Shown piece after piece: positions 1 to 7,374 of a stretch of 17,383 nt of DNA. The notes beneath the pieces are model-generated. The model was not told the origin of the DNA. It saw only the letters and a list, made by a program, of their open reading frames with translations, and made no database searches. The first letter of the stretch is position 1, and every line of letters starts with the position of its first letter. The translations under genes were made by a program, and so were the position numbers. Source of the DNA: Ruminococcus sp. (lineage in GTDB: Bacteria > Bacillota > Clostridia > Oscillospirales > Ruminococcaceae); the NCBI GenBank assembly GCA_031262625.1, contig JAISHJ010000021.1:1-17383 (forward strand), written 5' to 3'.

Positions 1-20
1 CTTGCGGAGAAACGAAAATA

Positions 21-941
21 ATGAACCTTATAAAAACCATAACCGATAATATCGAGCGCGTAATTTTCGGGAAAAAGAAGGCGGTCGAGGAACTTGCCGC
101 CGCTTTTTTAGCAGGCGGTCATGTTCTTATTGAAGACGTTCCGGGAGTAGGAAAAACTAAGCTTGCGGATGCGCTTGCGCGCTCTATTGACGGGCGTTTT
201 AACCGTTTGCAGTTAACCCCCGACATAATGCCATCCGACATTACAGGCTTTTCGATAATTGATAAAGAAAGCGGCAACCTTACCTATAAGCCCGGCGCTG
301 CGGACTGTAATATCCTCCTTGCGGACGAGATTAACAGAGCTTCACCGAAAACACAATCCGCGCTCCTTGAAGTAATGGAGGAACACCAAATCTCTCTCGA
401 CGGCGTAACTCATCCGCTTCCGTCCCCCTATATGGTTATCGCTACCGAAAATCCTGTCGAGACATACGGAACTTATCACCTCCCGGAAGCACAGATGGAC
501 CGCTTCGCGATAAAAATGTCGATAGGTTACCCCGACAGCAGTACTGAACTTAAAATCCTCTCGGAAAATGAATTTTCACCACCTGAGATTTCCCCGGTTA
601 TAACGGCGGAAGAAGCGGTTAAACTCATCGAATCGGTAAAGTACATAAAAGCTTCGGAAAACCTCAGAGAATATATTACTAGAGTTTCAGCCGCAACAAG
701 AGATAACGACCTTATCCGTCTCGGCGTAAGCCCCCGCGGAAGTCTTACCTTGCTTAAAATATCAAAATCTTTCGCGGCGATTGACTCCAGAGACTACATA
801 ACTCCCGACGATATAAAGCGCGCGGCGATGATAACGCTCCCCCACCGCATAACTTTGTCGCAAAAGGGCAAAACAGCGTATAAAAATGCGGCGGAAGCTA
901 TAGCTTTCATACTTGAAACCGTAACGGTGCCAAAAGAATGA
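21..941 (+). CDS. MoxR-family AAA+ ATPase
   Basis: This is a 306-aa cytosolic AAA+ ATPase of the MoxR group, normally thought to act as a chaperone that assembles or activates partner proteins encoded next to it. The sequence shows a Walker A motif GVGKT (residues 42-46), a Walker B motif ending in ADEIN (about 101-105), a sensor-1 ATEN (141-144) and a sensor-2 region SPRGS near residue 237. Full length matches the family (about 300-330 aa). The ATG follows a GGAG about 11 bases upstream. The stop overlaps the next start (ATGA), so translation is probably coupled to the DUF58 gene. MoxR-DUF58-transglutaminase is a very common bacterial gene order. The substrate of this ATPase is unknown. The gene starts close to the window edge, so upstream operon members may be missing. 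Confidence 0.93.
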   Translation: MNLIKTITDNIERVIFGKKKAVEELAAAFLAGGHVLIEDVPGVGKTKLADALARSIDGRFNRLQLTPDIMPSDITGFSIIDKESGNLTYKPGAADCNILLADEINRASPKTQSALLEVMEEHQISLDGVTHPLPSPYMVIATENPVETYGTYHLPEAQMDRFAIKMSIGYPDSSTELKILSENEFSPPEISPVITAEEAVKLIESVKYIKASENLREYITRVSAATRDNDLIRLGVSPRGSLTLLKISKSFAAIDSRDYITPDDIKRAAMITLPHRITLSQKGKTAYKNAAEAIAFILETVTVPKE

Positions 942-2035
942 TCGTTAACATATTAGAACTTCTGTTTATGATTATAGTTTCGGTGCTTGTTGCGCTATTC
1001 ATGTCAGCACCTGTAGGCTTAACATTTCTGCTTATTATCATAATAGGGTTGGTGCTTTCATTCGGAGCGACAATTGCCGCAAAACTTATGCGCGCCGTAA
1101 CGGTTACGGTTAGGATAAGTTCCCCTGCGCTTTATAAGGGCGAAACGGCTAAGCTTACGATTGAAGTAAAGAACGGTACTATTTTGCCTGTGCCGGATTT
1201 GCGTGTGAAATTGCTCCCCGTGAGCGGAGCAGGAATTTCCGGCGAAAATTCGGACGATAAATCGGGCGACATTTCCGGCGAAAATACCGGCGGCAATTCC
1301 TCCGAAAAAAAGCCTGTCAAAAAGGGCGAACTAATCCGCTTTGCTGTAGCCGGAAGGGCTTCGCATAGCTATTCCATGGAGTATTCAGCAACAAGGAGAG
1401 GGCTATATACTCTCGGTATAGAAAGTGTCCGTATGGGAGACTTTTTAGGGCTGTTCTCCTTTTCGTACCCGGTGAAACTTTTACCGGAAGTAATAAGTGT
1501 CTTCCCGAATATTAAGGAGATAAACACTGCCGACAGCGTTTTTACGGCGGCTGTTGAAGCGAACCGCGACAATCCGAATGAAGATACTCTAGAACAAAAT
1601 AATATCTTCGGAGGATTTCCGGGGTATAATCACCGCGAATATGTTCCGGGCGACCCTATTAAGAGAATAAATCGCAAGCTTTCGGCAAAACGCGGCGTAC
1701 TCCTTCTCAGACTTGACGACGAATCCGAAACAAACAACCAAAACATTCTGCTTTCGCCCTTTTCAGACAGTAACGAGGAACGGGAAGAAGCGGCGATAGA
1801 AAAGCTTTTGGGTTACGCGCAAGCTTTTGTCAAAAGCGGACTTACTGCGGATGTGTATATTTACGACGAGGGCTACTTCTGTAAAGAATGTAAGGCTTTG
1901 TCCGACATTACAGAACTTCAAACATACTTCGCCGGCTATCAATTTATAAAAACAGAACCTGAACCGCCCGAAAACCTTTCCGACGTTATTATAATTTCTC
2001 CGCTTTTTGATACAAGCTTCTCACAATATGGATAA
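938..2035 (+). CDS. DUF58 domain-containing protein
   Basis: This 365-aa protein has two closely spaced hydrophobic helices at the N-terminus (about residues 5-50), an extracytoplasmic or cytoplasmic beta-rich middle, and the DUF58 core motif REYVPGDPIKRINRKLSAKRG near residues 231-251. DUF58 proteins have a degenerate von Willebrand A-like fold and accompany MoxR ATPases; their biochemical role is not settled. The start overlaps the moxR stop by 4 bases and the end overlaps the next gene by 8 bases. An odd feature is a low-complexity Ser/Gly/Glu/Asp-rich insert at about residues 98-126, encoded in part by a 15-bp direct repeat (1235-1249 and 1271-1285) 36 bases apart, so in frame. The insert falls where family members usually have a short loop. 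Confidence 0.9.
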   Translation: MIVNILELLFMIIVSVLVALFMSAPVGLTFLLIIIIGLVLSFGATIAAKLMRAVTVTVRISSPALYKGETAKLTIEVKNGTILPVPDLRVKLLPVSGAGISGENSDDKSGDISGENTGGNSSEKKPVKKGELIRFAVAGRASHSYSMEYSATRRGLYTLGIESVRMGDFLGLFSFSYPVKLLPEVISVFPNIKEINTADSVFTAAVEANRDNPNEDTLEQNNIFGGFPGYNHREYVPGDPIKRINRKLSAKRGVLLLRLDDESETNNQNILLSPFSDSNEEREEAAIEKLLGYAQAFVKSGLTADVYIYDEGYFCKECKALSDITELQTYFAGYQFIKTEPEPPENLSDVIIISPLFDTSFSQYG

Positions 2036-4331
2036 TATAACTAAAGACACTGCCGAAGTAAGCGGTAAAATTCCCTCCAAACTTATAAACTATTTCTTTC
2101 CCTTTGCGTTTTCCGTAACGGTCGTTTTGGCGTTTACCTACGCTTACACCGAGGAGATATTAAGCGGCTGGTCGCTCCTTACTATATCATTAGTACTTCT
2201 GTTCTTTTTCGTAATCGACAGAATCGCTCATATTAAAAATAAACCCGGCATCCCTTTTTTCGCGCTCTCTATGTTCGTTCTCCTTTACTTTTCAGAAGTA
2301 GTCGTAAGAAGCGGCAACTCCGGCGCGAACTTTCTTCTCTGGTTCTTTTCGGGGAATGTTATCGAACCTACGCGCCCTGTCTACCTTGCGGCATTTATTC
2401 CGGCGTTTTCTTTCTTCGTTTCAAGCACTGTCTACTATTTCGCAATACGAATCTATCGCAAACACTGGCTTTTGGTAATAGCACTCCTCCCCTTCACAGC
2501 CTTCGTAAAACTTGCGATAACTCCGCCCGCCGCCTTTGTAATAATAATCGCGGCGCTTGGGCTTTTTATTTACCTTCAAAATACCCGAAAAGTTATCGGA
2601 AAGCACGACAAAAAAGCCGGAGGAAAATCCGTCTTCGTTGTTTACGCAGACTTCGCGTTAGCGCTTGTACTCGCCGCCGCGATTTTCCCGAAACCCTCCC
2701 AAGCACCCTATTATGAAGATTTCACAAAGCTTTTGGGGAGGTTTTCGCTTAGTTACAGAGGGGAGGACAGCAGCGGGCGGCTCTCCCTCCGCTCCGGTAA
2801 CGCCGATAACTTCAACCGCGGCGAAACAAGGCTTTTATATTTTGCAGAACTTCCGGAATTTGATTATCTAAAGCTTCAATCCTACCCTTACTATAACGGC
2901 GAAGAAGACTTTTGGTACATATCAAACGAAGCGGCTGACTTTGGCTTAGGTTCACAGGGTGACGGCGTGAAGGACTATGAAGACTTAACGAAAGCCATTA
3001 ATGCGGCGGTTCGTAATGATAGAGCTTTGCTCTCAAGGTACGGATTAACGCCATTTGATGAAGCTAATATTGACCCTCTGTATGAAGGAGAAGTTATCGC
3101 GGCAGAGTACTCCTCGGTTTTCGCGCCTTCTCCCTCGCGGACAACAGCAGTTGAAGTTACAGGTACAAACACAAATTTTTACACGCTTTTCGGCGGAGGA
3201 ATTTTAACGGACAGATTCCTTCCGCAAAATGTAAAGCTTGATATTGATTACTACTCCCCCTATATCGGGAATATGGGGTATTATGACAGCCTGCAAAACC
3301 TCTCTTATGATGAATATCAGCAGTTTCTCCTTGACGTTATGTCTTCCCTCCCCGGAAATTCGGAGGAGGCTCTCACCGTGCGCAGTTTCTTTGCTGTTCA
3401 TACCGAAGCGATGAACTGGAGAAGCTTTAATACCTATCAGAGCGAAAGTTTGCGGAAGTTAGCGCTTGAAATTACGGAGGGAAAAACTACGCTTACTGAG
3501 AAGGCGGCGGCGATAGAAAGCTACTTTTCCGAGGAGGATTTCACCTATATTTTAGGCTATGATGCAGAGAATGACTCGCCGGAAAATTTCGTCTTCAACG
3601 ATAAAATCGGGACTTGCTCCGATTTCGCAACAGCTTACGCTCTCCTTGCCGGGTATGCAGGGCTTTCGGTGCGCTATACAGAGGGTTATATTCCGCGAGA
3701 AATTGACGATATCGAATATATTACCGAAAATTTCGGGAGTGCTGACAGCGTAACCGACTACTACGAAATAACTTCCGATGATGCCCACGCCTACCCGGAA
3801 GTGTATATAAACGGGCTTTGGAGAAGATTCGAGCCTACCGTTTCCGCTCTTTACGGCAGAGACAGGAATACCGCTGCGGATGTAAGCGGCGATGACGATG
3901 CTCTTACGGTAGCTTACGCGATAGCTTTCGGGATTATAGGAGTTCTTGCAGTAATAATTATCCTGTTAAGACCGGCATTTGCGGAAATGTATTTTCGGAT
4001 GAAAGTACTGATTACAGAAAAGACACAGGGCAGAAAAGCCGCGCTGATACTAATTTTCTCTCGCATTAATTATATTTTGGGAAAACGTCAAAGCTATGAA
4101 ACTGTTACAAAAACGCCTGACGAAATAGCCGAATATGCAAAAATAATTTTTAGCGCAAATCTAAATCCGATAGCCGAACCCTTAAACAAGGCTGTGTATG
4201 GCGGACTGCATATTACCCGTGAGGAGATAACTTCTGCTTATGAAAGCTATAAAATAAATTATGCAAAAGTGTACAAAAGGAATTCATCTGCAAAACATAG
4301 AAAATCTATTGACTTTAGGGGCTTAGTATGA
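2028..4331 (+). CDS. Transglutaminase-like membrane protein (TgpA type)
   Basis: This 767-aa integral membrane protein has a cluster of N-terminal transmembrane helices (roughly residues 15-220), a large extracytoplasmic region, a transglutaminase-like domain, one C-terminal transmembrane segment (about residues 625-650) and a cytoplasmic tail. The transglutaminase core shows Cys530 in GTCSDFATAYALLAGYAG, His587 in DAHAYPEVY, and Glu602 in RRFEPT, where most relatives have Asp (FDPT). It completes the MoxR-DUF58-transglutaminase operon. I chose the ATG at 2028, which overlaps the DUF58 stop by 8 bases; a TTG seven codons upstream (2007) is possible but less likely. No clear Shine-Dalgarno precedes either, which suggests translational coupling. 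The substrate is unknown; these proteins may process or crosslink envelope proteins. Confidence 0.88.
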   Translation: MDNITKDTAEVSGKIPSKLINYFFPFAFSVTVVLAFTYAYTEEILSGWSLLTISLVLLFFFVIDRIAHIKNKPGIPFFALSMFVLLYFSEVVVRSGNSGANFLLWFFSGNVIEPTRPVYLAAFIPAFSFFVSSTVYYFAIRIYRKHWLLVIALLPFTAFVKLAITPPAAFVIIIAALGLFIYLQNTRKVIGKHDKKAGGKSVFVVYADFALALVLAAAIFPKPSQAPYYEDFTKLLGRFSLSYRGEDSSGRLSLRSGNADNFNRGETRLLYFAELPEFDYLKLQSYPYYNGEEDFWYISNEAADFGLGSQGDGVKDYEDLTKAINAAVRNDRALLSRYGLTPFDEANIDPLYEGEVIAAEYSSVFAPSPSRTTAVEVTGTNTNFYTLFGGGILTDRFLPQNVKLDIDYYSPYIGNMGYYDSLQNLSYDEYQQFLLDVMSSLPGNSEEALTVRSFFAVHTEAMNWRSFNTYQSESLRKLALEITEGKTTLTEKAAAIESYFSEEDFTYILGYDAENDSPENFVFNDKIGTCSDFATAYALLAGYAGLSVRYTEGYIPREIDDIEYITENFGSADSVTDYYEITSDDAHAYPEVYINGLWRRFEPTVSALYGRDRNTAADVSGDDDALTVAYAIAFGIIGVLAVIIILLRPAFAEMYFRMKVLITEKTQGRKAALILIFSRINYILGKRQSYETVTKTPDEIAEYAKIIFSANLNPIAEPLNKAVYGGLHITREEITSAYESYKINYAKVYKRNSSAKHRKSIDFRGLV

Positions 4332-4337
4332 TATACT
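4309..4337 (+). promoter_or_regulatory. Predicted sigma-A promoter for the GH130 operon
   Basis: TTGACT (4309-4314) and TATACT (4332-4337) are separated by 17 bases, each 5/6 to the vegetative consensus. The -35 box lies inside the last codons of the transglutaminase gene and the -10 box just after its stop. It would give a leader of about 25 nt before the ATG at 4370. Confidence 0.65.
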
Positions 4338-4369
4338 TTCTAAAATAAGATTTTTACGAGGTATTATAT

Positions 4370-5050
4370 ATGGCAAAGGTTGTTAACGGCGTATCTCTCC
4401 CGAATATTCCTTGGCAGGAACGCCCGACAGGCTCATCTGACGTTATCTGGCGGTATGACGCTAACCCTATAATAAAGCGAAATGCTATACCGACATCAAA
4501 TTCAGTTTTTAACAGTGCTGTTGTACCGTTTGAAGGAAAAGACGGCTATAAATATGCGGGTGTTTTCCGTGTTGACGACAAGGCGCGTAACATGAATCTT
4601 CACGCCGGCTTCTCAAAGGACGGAATTAACTTCGACATAAACCCCGAACGGATTGAGTTTATTCATTCCCTCCCCGATCTGCAAAATTTCCAGTACGGCT
4701 ACGACCCGAGAGTTACATATTTTGCGGAAGACGGCAAATTCTATGTAACATGGTGTAACGCCTACGGCTACAAACCTACAATCGGCGTGGGCTGGACTTA
4801 TGATTTTAAGGAATTTTTCCTTTCCGAAAATGCTTTCCTGCCCTTTAACCGTAACGGCGTAATGTTCCCCCGAAAAGTCGGCGGAAACTATCTTATGTTC
4901 TCACGCCCTTCCGATTCCGGGCATACTCCCTTCGGAGACATATATATTTCACAGTCTCCCGATATGCTCTATTGGGGCAAACACCGCCATGTTATGGGTC
5001 CGCGGGGGGGTTGGGAGTCCACAAAATCGGCGCAGGACCTATCCCTATAG
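4370..5050 (+). CDS. GH130 mannosyl-glycoside phosphorylase, N-terminal part (frameshifted)
   Basis: This reading frame encodes the first two thirds of a glycoside hydrolase family 130 phosphorylase, most like the GH130_1 group (4-O-beta-D-mannosyl-D-glucose phosphorylase), which releases alpha-mannose 1-phosphate from a mannoside with inorganic phosphate in the cytosol. Motifs include NSVFNSAVVPFE (about 43-54), RVDDKARNMNLHAGFSKDG (67-85) and YDPRVT (111-116), whose Asp112 matches the family catalytic acid. Homology runs to WESTK (residues 214-218); after that the frame reads SAQDLSL and stops. The rest of the enzyme continues in the -1 frame. Adding one A to the AAAA run at 5023-5026 joins the two into about 334 aa, a normal family length. 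The ATG follows an ACGAGGT ribosome binding site. Substrate specificity is inferred from motif resemblance only. Confidence 0.85.
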   Translation: MAKVVNGVSLPNIPWQERPTGSSDVIWRYDANPIIKRNAIPTSNSVFNSAVVPFEGKDGYKYAGVFRVDDKARNMNLHAGFSKDGINFDINPERIEFIHSLPDLQNFQYGYDPRVTYFAEDGKFYVTWCNAYGYKPTIGVGWTYDFKEFFLSENAFLPFNRNGVMFPRKVGGNYLMFSRPSDSGHTPFGDIYISQSPDMLYWGKHRHVMGPRGGWESTKSAQDLSL

Positions 5051-5373
5051 AGACAGACAGAGGTTGGCTGATATTCTATCATGGAGTACTCACAAGCTGT
5101 AACGGCTATGTATACAGCTTCTCCGCTGCTCTCCTTGATAAGGACGAGCCTTGGAAAGTCTTAAAGCGCGGCGAAACTTACCTTATCTCCCCTCAGGAAA
5201 TTTACGAAACGGTCGGTGACGTTCAAAACGTAACCTTCCCCTGCGCAAACCTCGTTGATGCCGACACCGGGCGGATAGCTATATACTACGGCTGCGCCGA
5301 CACCTGTACTTCTCTTTGCTTTACTACCGTGGATTTGGTTTTGGAGTATCTCGATAACCATTCGCAAATATAG
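5024..5373 (+). pseudogene. GH130 phosphorylase, C-terminal part in shifted frame
   Basis: This segment, in the -1 frame relative to the gene start at 4370, continues the GH130 family with KIGAGPIPIETDRGWLIFYHG and ends with TVDLVLEYLD. The FYHG histidine is expected to bind phosphate in this family, so the N-terminal piece alone should be inactive. There is no credible independent start with a ribosome binding site at the homology boundary; an ATG at 4972 exists but codes for an unrelated shadow sequence before it. Either a single-base deletion or sequencing error at 5023-5026 broke the gene, or ribosomes slip back one base on ACA-AAA. The stop is 12 bases before the first small gene, and a GGAGG sits in between. 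Confidence 0.75.
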
Positions 5374-5385
5374 GAGGATTAATTA

Positions 5386-5577
5386 ATGGGACAACTTACA
5401 GATAAGCAAACAGTTTTAATCGCCGCTTCGATATACGGTGATGCACTTGAAGCAATGGAAGAAGCCAAGAAACTTCCGAATTCAGAACACGTTCAAAAAA
5501 AGCTCCGCAAAATGATGGGTGTTCTTAAAACAGTCTTTGACGGAAAAGTTCCCGATTTCGGAGAAGAAAACGAGTGA
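5386..5577 (+). CDS. Small helical protein A of a three-paralog set
   Basis: I do not recognise this 63-aa protein. It is charged, predicted mostly helical, has no signal peptide or membrane segment and no cysteines. It shares with the next two genes the pattern TDKQ...SIYG...E...LP...V...M..LKT..DG.VPD. A strong ribosome binding site (AGGAGG, ending about 9 bases before the ATG) supports the start. It lies 12 bases after the GH130 frame and 9 bases before the second paralog, so it is in the same operon. The two parts suggest a helical hairpin that could self-associate or bind its paralogs, but that is inference. Confidence 0.75.
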   Translation: MGQLTDKQTVLIAASIYGDALEAMEEAKKLPNSEHVQKKLRKMMGVLKTVFDGKVPDFGEENE

Positions 5578-5586
5578 GGTGTTTTT

Positions 5587-5784
5587 ATGGGAATGACAGA
5601 CAAGCAGTTCCAATCGTATATGATGTCAATTTACGGTTACGTTGATAAAATCTTCGATGAAATAACGAAACTTCCGGGGACAAACGAAGTACAGGGTGAC
5701 ATGAGATACCTCATGGAGATACTGAAAACTTCTACTGACGGACTTGTACCGGATAAACGCTCGAAAAAGGGGTCATCAAAATGA
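5587..5784 (+). CDS. Small helical protein B of a three-paralog set
   Basis: This 65-aa protein of unknown function is paralogous to the gene before it: MTDKQFQSYMMSIYGYVDKI aligns with its N-terminus, and LPGTNEVQ...LMEILKTSTDGLVPD aligns with its C-terminal half. The tail is basic (KRSKKGSSK), unlike the acidic tail of protein A, so the two may carry opposite charge at their ends. A GAGGTG lies 5-10 bases before the ATG. The stop overlaps the ATG of the third copy (ATGA), which indicates translational coupling and probably balanced synthesis of the set. Confidence 0.74.
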   Translation: MGMTDKQFQSYMMSIYGYVDKIFDEITKLPGTNEVQGDMRYLMEILKTSTDGLVPDKRSKKGSSK

Positions 5785-5990
5785 ATGACGCACAATTTTC
5801 AGCTTACAACTTAAGCATATACCTTAACTTAAAAGACGTTTACGAATCGTTAAATAATCCTTCGGAATTGCTTGAAGCAAAAGAAAAACTTGCAAACGTA
5901 TTGAATGTCTTAAAAAGTTCCGAATTAACACCGGGAAGCTTCCCCCCTTTTGCGGAAAAAACTGAAAAAAACGGTGATTCCCATGCATAA
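5781..5990 (+). CDS. Small helical protein C of a three-paralog set
   Basis: This 69-aa protein of unknown function is the most diverged of the three. It keeps DAQFSAYNLSIY at the start, an E-L-L-E-A stretch in the middle and VLNVLKSSEL before a Pro-rich tail (TPGSFPPF). It starts in the ATGA overlap with protein B and ends by overlapping the carboxynorspermidine dehydrogenase start by 8 bases. The arrangement places the three small genes between a carbohydrate phosphorylase and a polyamine enzyme in one transcript. No signal peptide or membrane segment is visible. Confidence 0.72.
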   Translation: MNDAQFSAYNLSIYLNLKDVYESLNNPSELLEAKEKLANVLNVLKSSELTPGSFPPFAEKTEKNGDSHA

Positions 5991-7188
5991 AACATTAGTA
6001 ATAGGCTGCGGAGGAGTAGCGCAAGTAGTAATCAGGAAGATGGCACAGCACGCGGACGTCTTCTCCGACATCTGCGTAGCTTCACGCACGCTCTCAAAGG
6101 TAGAAGCCCTCATTGAAGATATAACTGCTTCCGGCTGTAAAGTTAATTTCACCTCCGCAAAGGTTGACGCGGACAGCGTTGAAGAACTTACAGCATTAAT
6201 GAACAGCTTCAAGCCGGAACTTTGCGTAAATGTCGCGCTTCCCTATCAAGACCTTACCATAATGGATGCCTGCCTTGCCTGCGGGGTAAATTACCTCGAT
6301 ACTGCAAACTACGAACCGCGTGATGAAGCGCATTTTGAGTATTCTTGGCAGTGGGCATATCGCGAACGCTTTGAGAAAGCGGGGTTAACAGCTATTTTAG
6401 GCTGCGGCTTCGACCCCGGCGTTACAGGGGTATTTTCTGCGTACGCGCTCAAGCACTACTTCGATACTATAGAGTATATCGACATTTTAGACTGCAACGG
6501 CGGCGACCACGGCTATCCTTTCGCCACAAACTTCAACCCGGAAATAAATATCCGCGAAGTTGCCGCGAACGGCTCATATTGGGAGAACGGCTCGTGGGTG
6601 CATACCGCTCCGATGGAGATTAAACGCGTCTATAACTTCGACGGCGTAGGTGAGAAGGACTGCTACCTCCTCCACCATGAGGAAATTGAGTCTTTAGCCT
6701 TAAATATGCCCGGGATTAAGCGTATTCGCTTCTTCATGACCTTCGGGCAGAGTTACTTAACGCACTTAAAATGCCTCGAAAATGTGGGTATGACGTCAAT
6801 TGAACCGATTGACTTTGAAGGAAAGCAGATTATTCCTCTTGAATTTTTGAAGGCGGTGCTTCCCGACCCGGCTTCCCTCGGTCCGCGCACCAAAGGAAAG
6901 ACGAACATAGGCTGTATTTACCGCGGACAGAAGGACGGCAAGCCTGTTACTTACTACGTTTACAATATCTGCGACCACGAAGTATGTTATAAAGAGGTAA
7001 AGTCACAGGCGATTTCCTACACAACGGGCGTTCCTGCAATGATAGGCGCAATGTTGTTTTTGACAGGCGTTTGGAAGGGTCCCGGCGTAAAAAATGTCGA
7101 GGAATTCGATCCCGACCCGTTTATGGAGAAGCTTAATGAGTGCGGTTTACCATGGATAGAAAATTTCGAGCCGACTTTGATTGACTAA
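5983..7188 (+). CDS. Carboxynorspermidine dehydrogenase (saccharopine dehydrogenase family)
   Basis: This 401-aa cytosolic oxidoreductase is closest to carboxynorspermidine/carboxyspermidine dehydrogenase, which condenses aspartate semialdehyde with a diamine (putrescine or diaminopropane) and reduces the imine with NADPH on the alternative spermidine pathway. The Rossmann motif GCGGVA is at residues 8-13; CGFDPGVTGVFSAYALKHYF (about 141-160) and DCNGGDHGYPFATNFNPEIN are typical of this subgroup rather than of lysine-pathway saccharopine dehydrogenase. I chose the ATG at 5983, preceded by GGTGA, over an upstream TTG at 5950. It overlaps the third small gene by 8 bases. The decarboxylase that completes the pathway (nspC) is not in this window. 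The next 186 bases are non-coding. Confidence 0.85.
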   Translation: MHKTLVIGCGGVAQVVIRKMAQHADVFSDICVASRTLSKVEALIEDITASGCKVNFTSAKVDADSVEELTALMNSFKPELCVNVALPYQDLTIMDACLACGVNYLDTANYEPRDEAHFEYSWQWAYRERFEKAGLTAILGCGFDPGVTGVFSAYALKHYFDTIEYIDILDCNGGDHGYPFATNFNPEINIREVAANGSYWENGSWVHTAPMEIKRVYNFDGVGEKDCYLLHHEEIESLALNMPGIKRIRFFMTFGQSYLTHLKCLENVGMTSIEPIDFEGKQIIPLEFLKAVLPDPASLGPRTKGKTNIGCIYRGQKDGKPVTYYVYNICDHEVCYKEVKSQAISYTTGVPAMIGAMLFLTGVWKGPGVKNVEEFDPDPFMEKLNECGLPWIENFEPTLID

Positions 7189-7306
7189 AGGATGCTGTTT
7201 ACTGTTTACGAAGTCCTTGTCACCGAACCTATACTTATTGGCTAAAGGCATTTACTGACATTTGATACTGACCGACAGGCACTATTTATTTAGTGTAGAC
7301 TGTCCA

Positions 7307-7342
7307 GTCGGTTAACCGGTGAGGAATCCTCACCGGACCGAC
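7307..7342. promoter_or_regulatory. Large palindromic hairpin upstream of the HTH regulator
   Basis: A perfect inverted repeat of 10-bp arms, CCGGTGAGGA (7316-7325) and TCCTCACCGG (7327-7336), is nested in outer arms GTCGGT (7307-7312) and ACCGAC (7337-7342), with TAA unpaired on one side. No T-run follows, so it is a poor terminator. It lies 33 bases before the regulator start and could be an operator for autoregulation or a leader RNA structure. A weak possible promoter (TTGATA at 7262, poor -10 around 7285) precedes it. Confidence 0.5.
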
Positions 7343-7374
7343 CTACTATATTTGATTAGAGGCGATGTTTCGCA

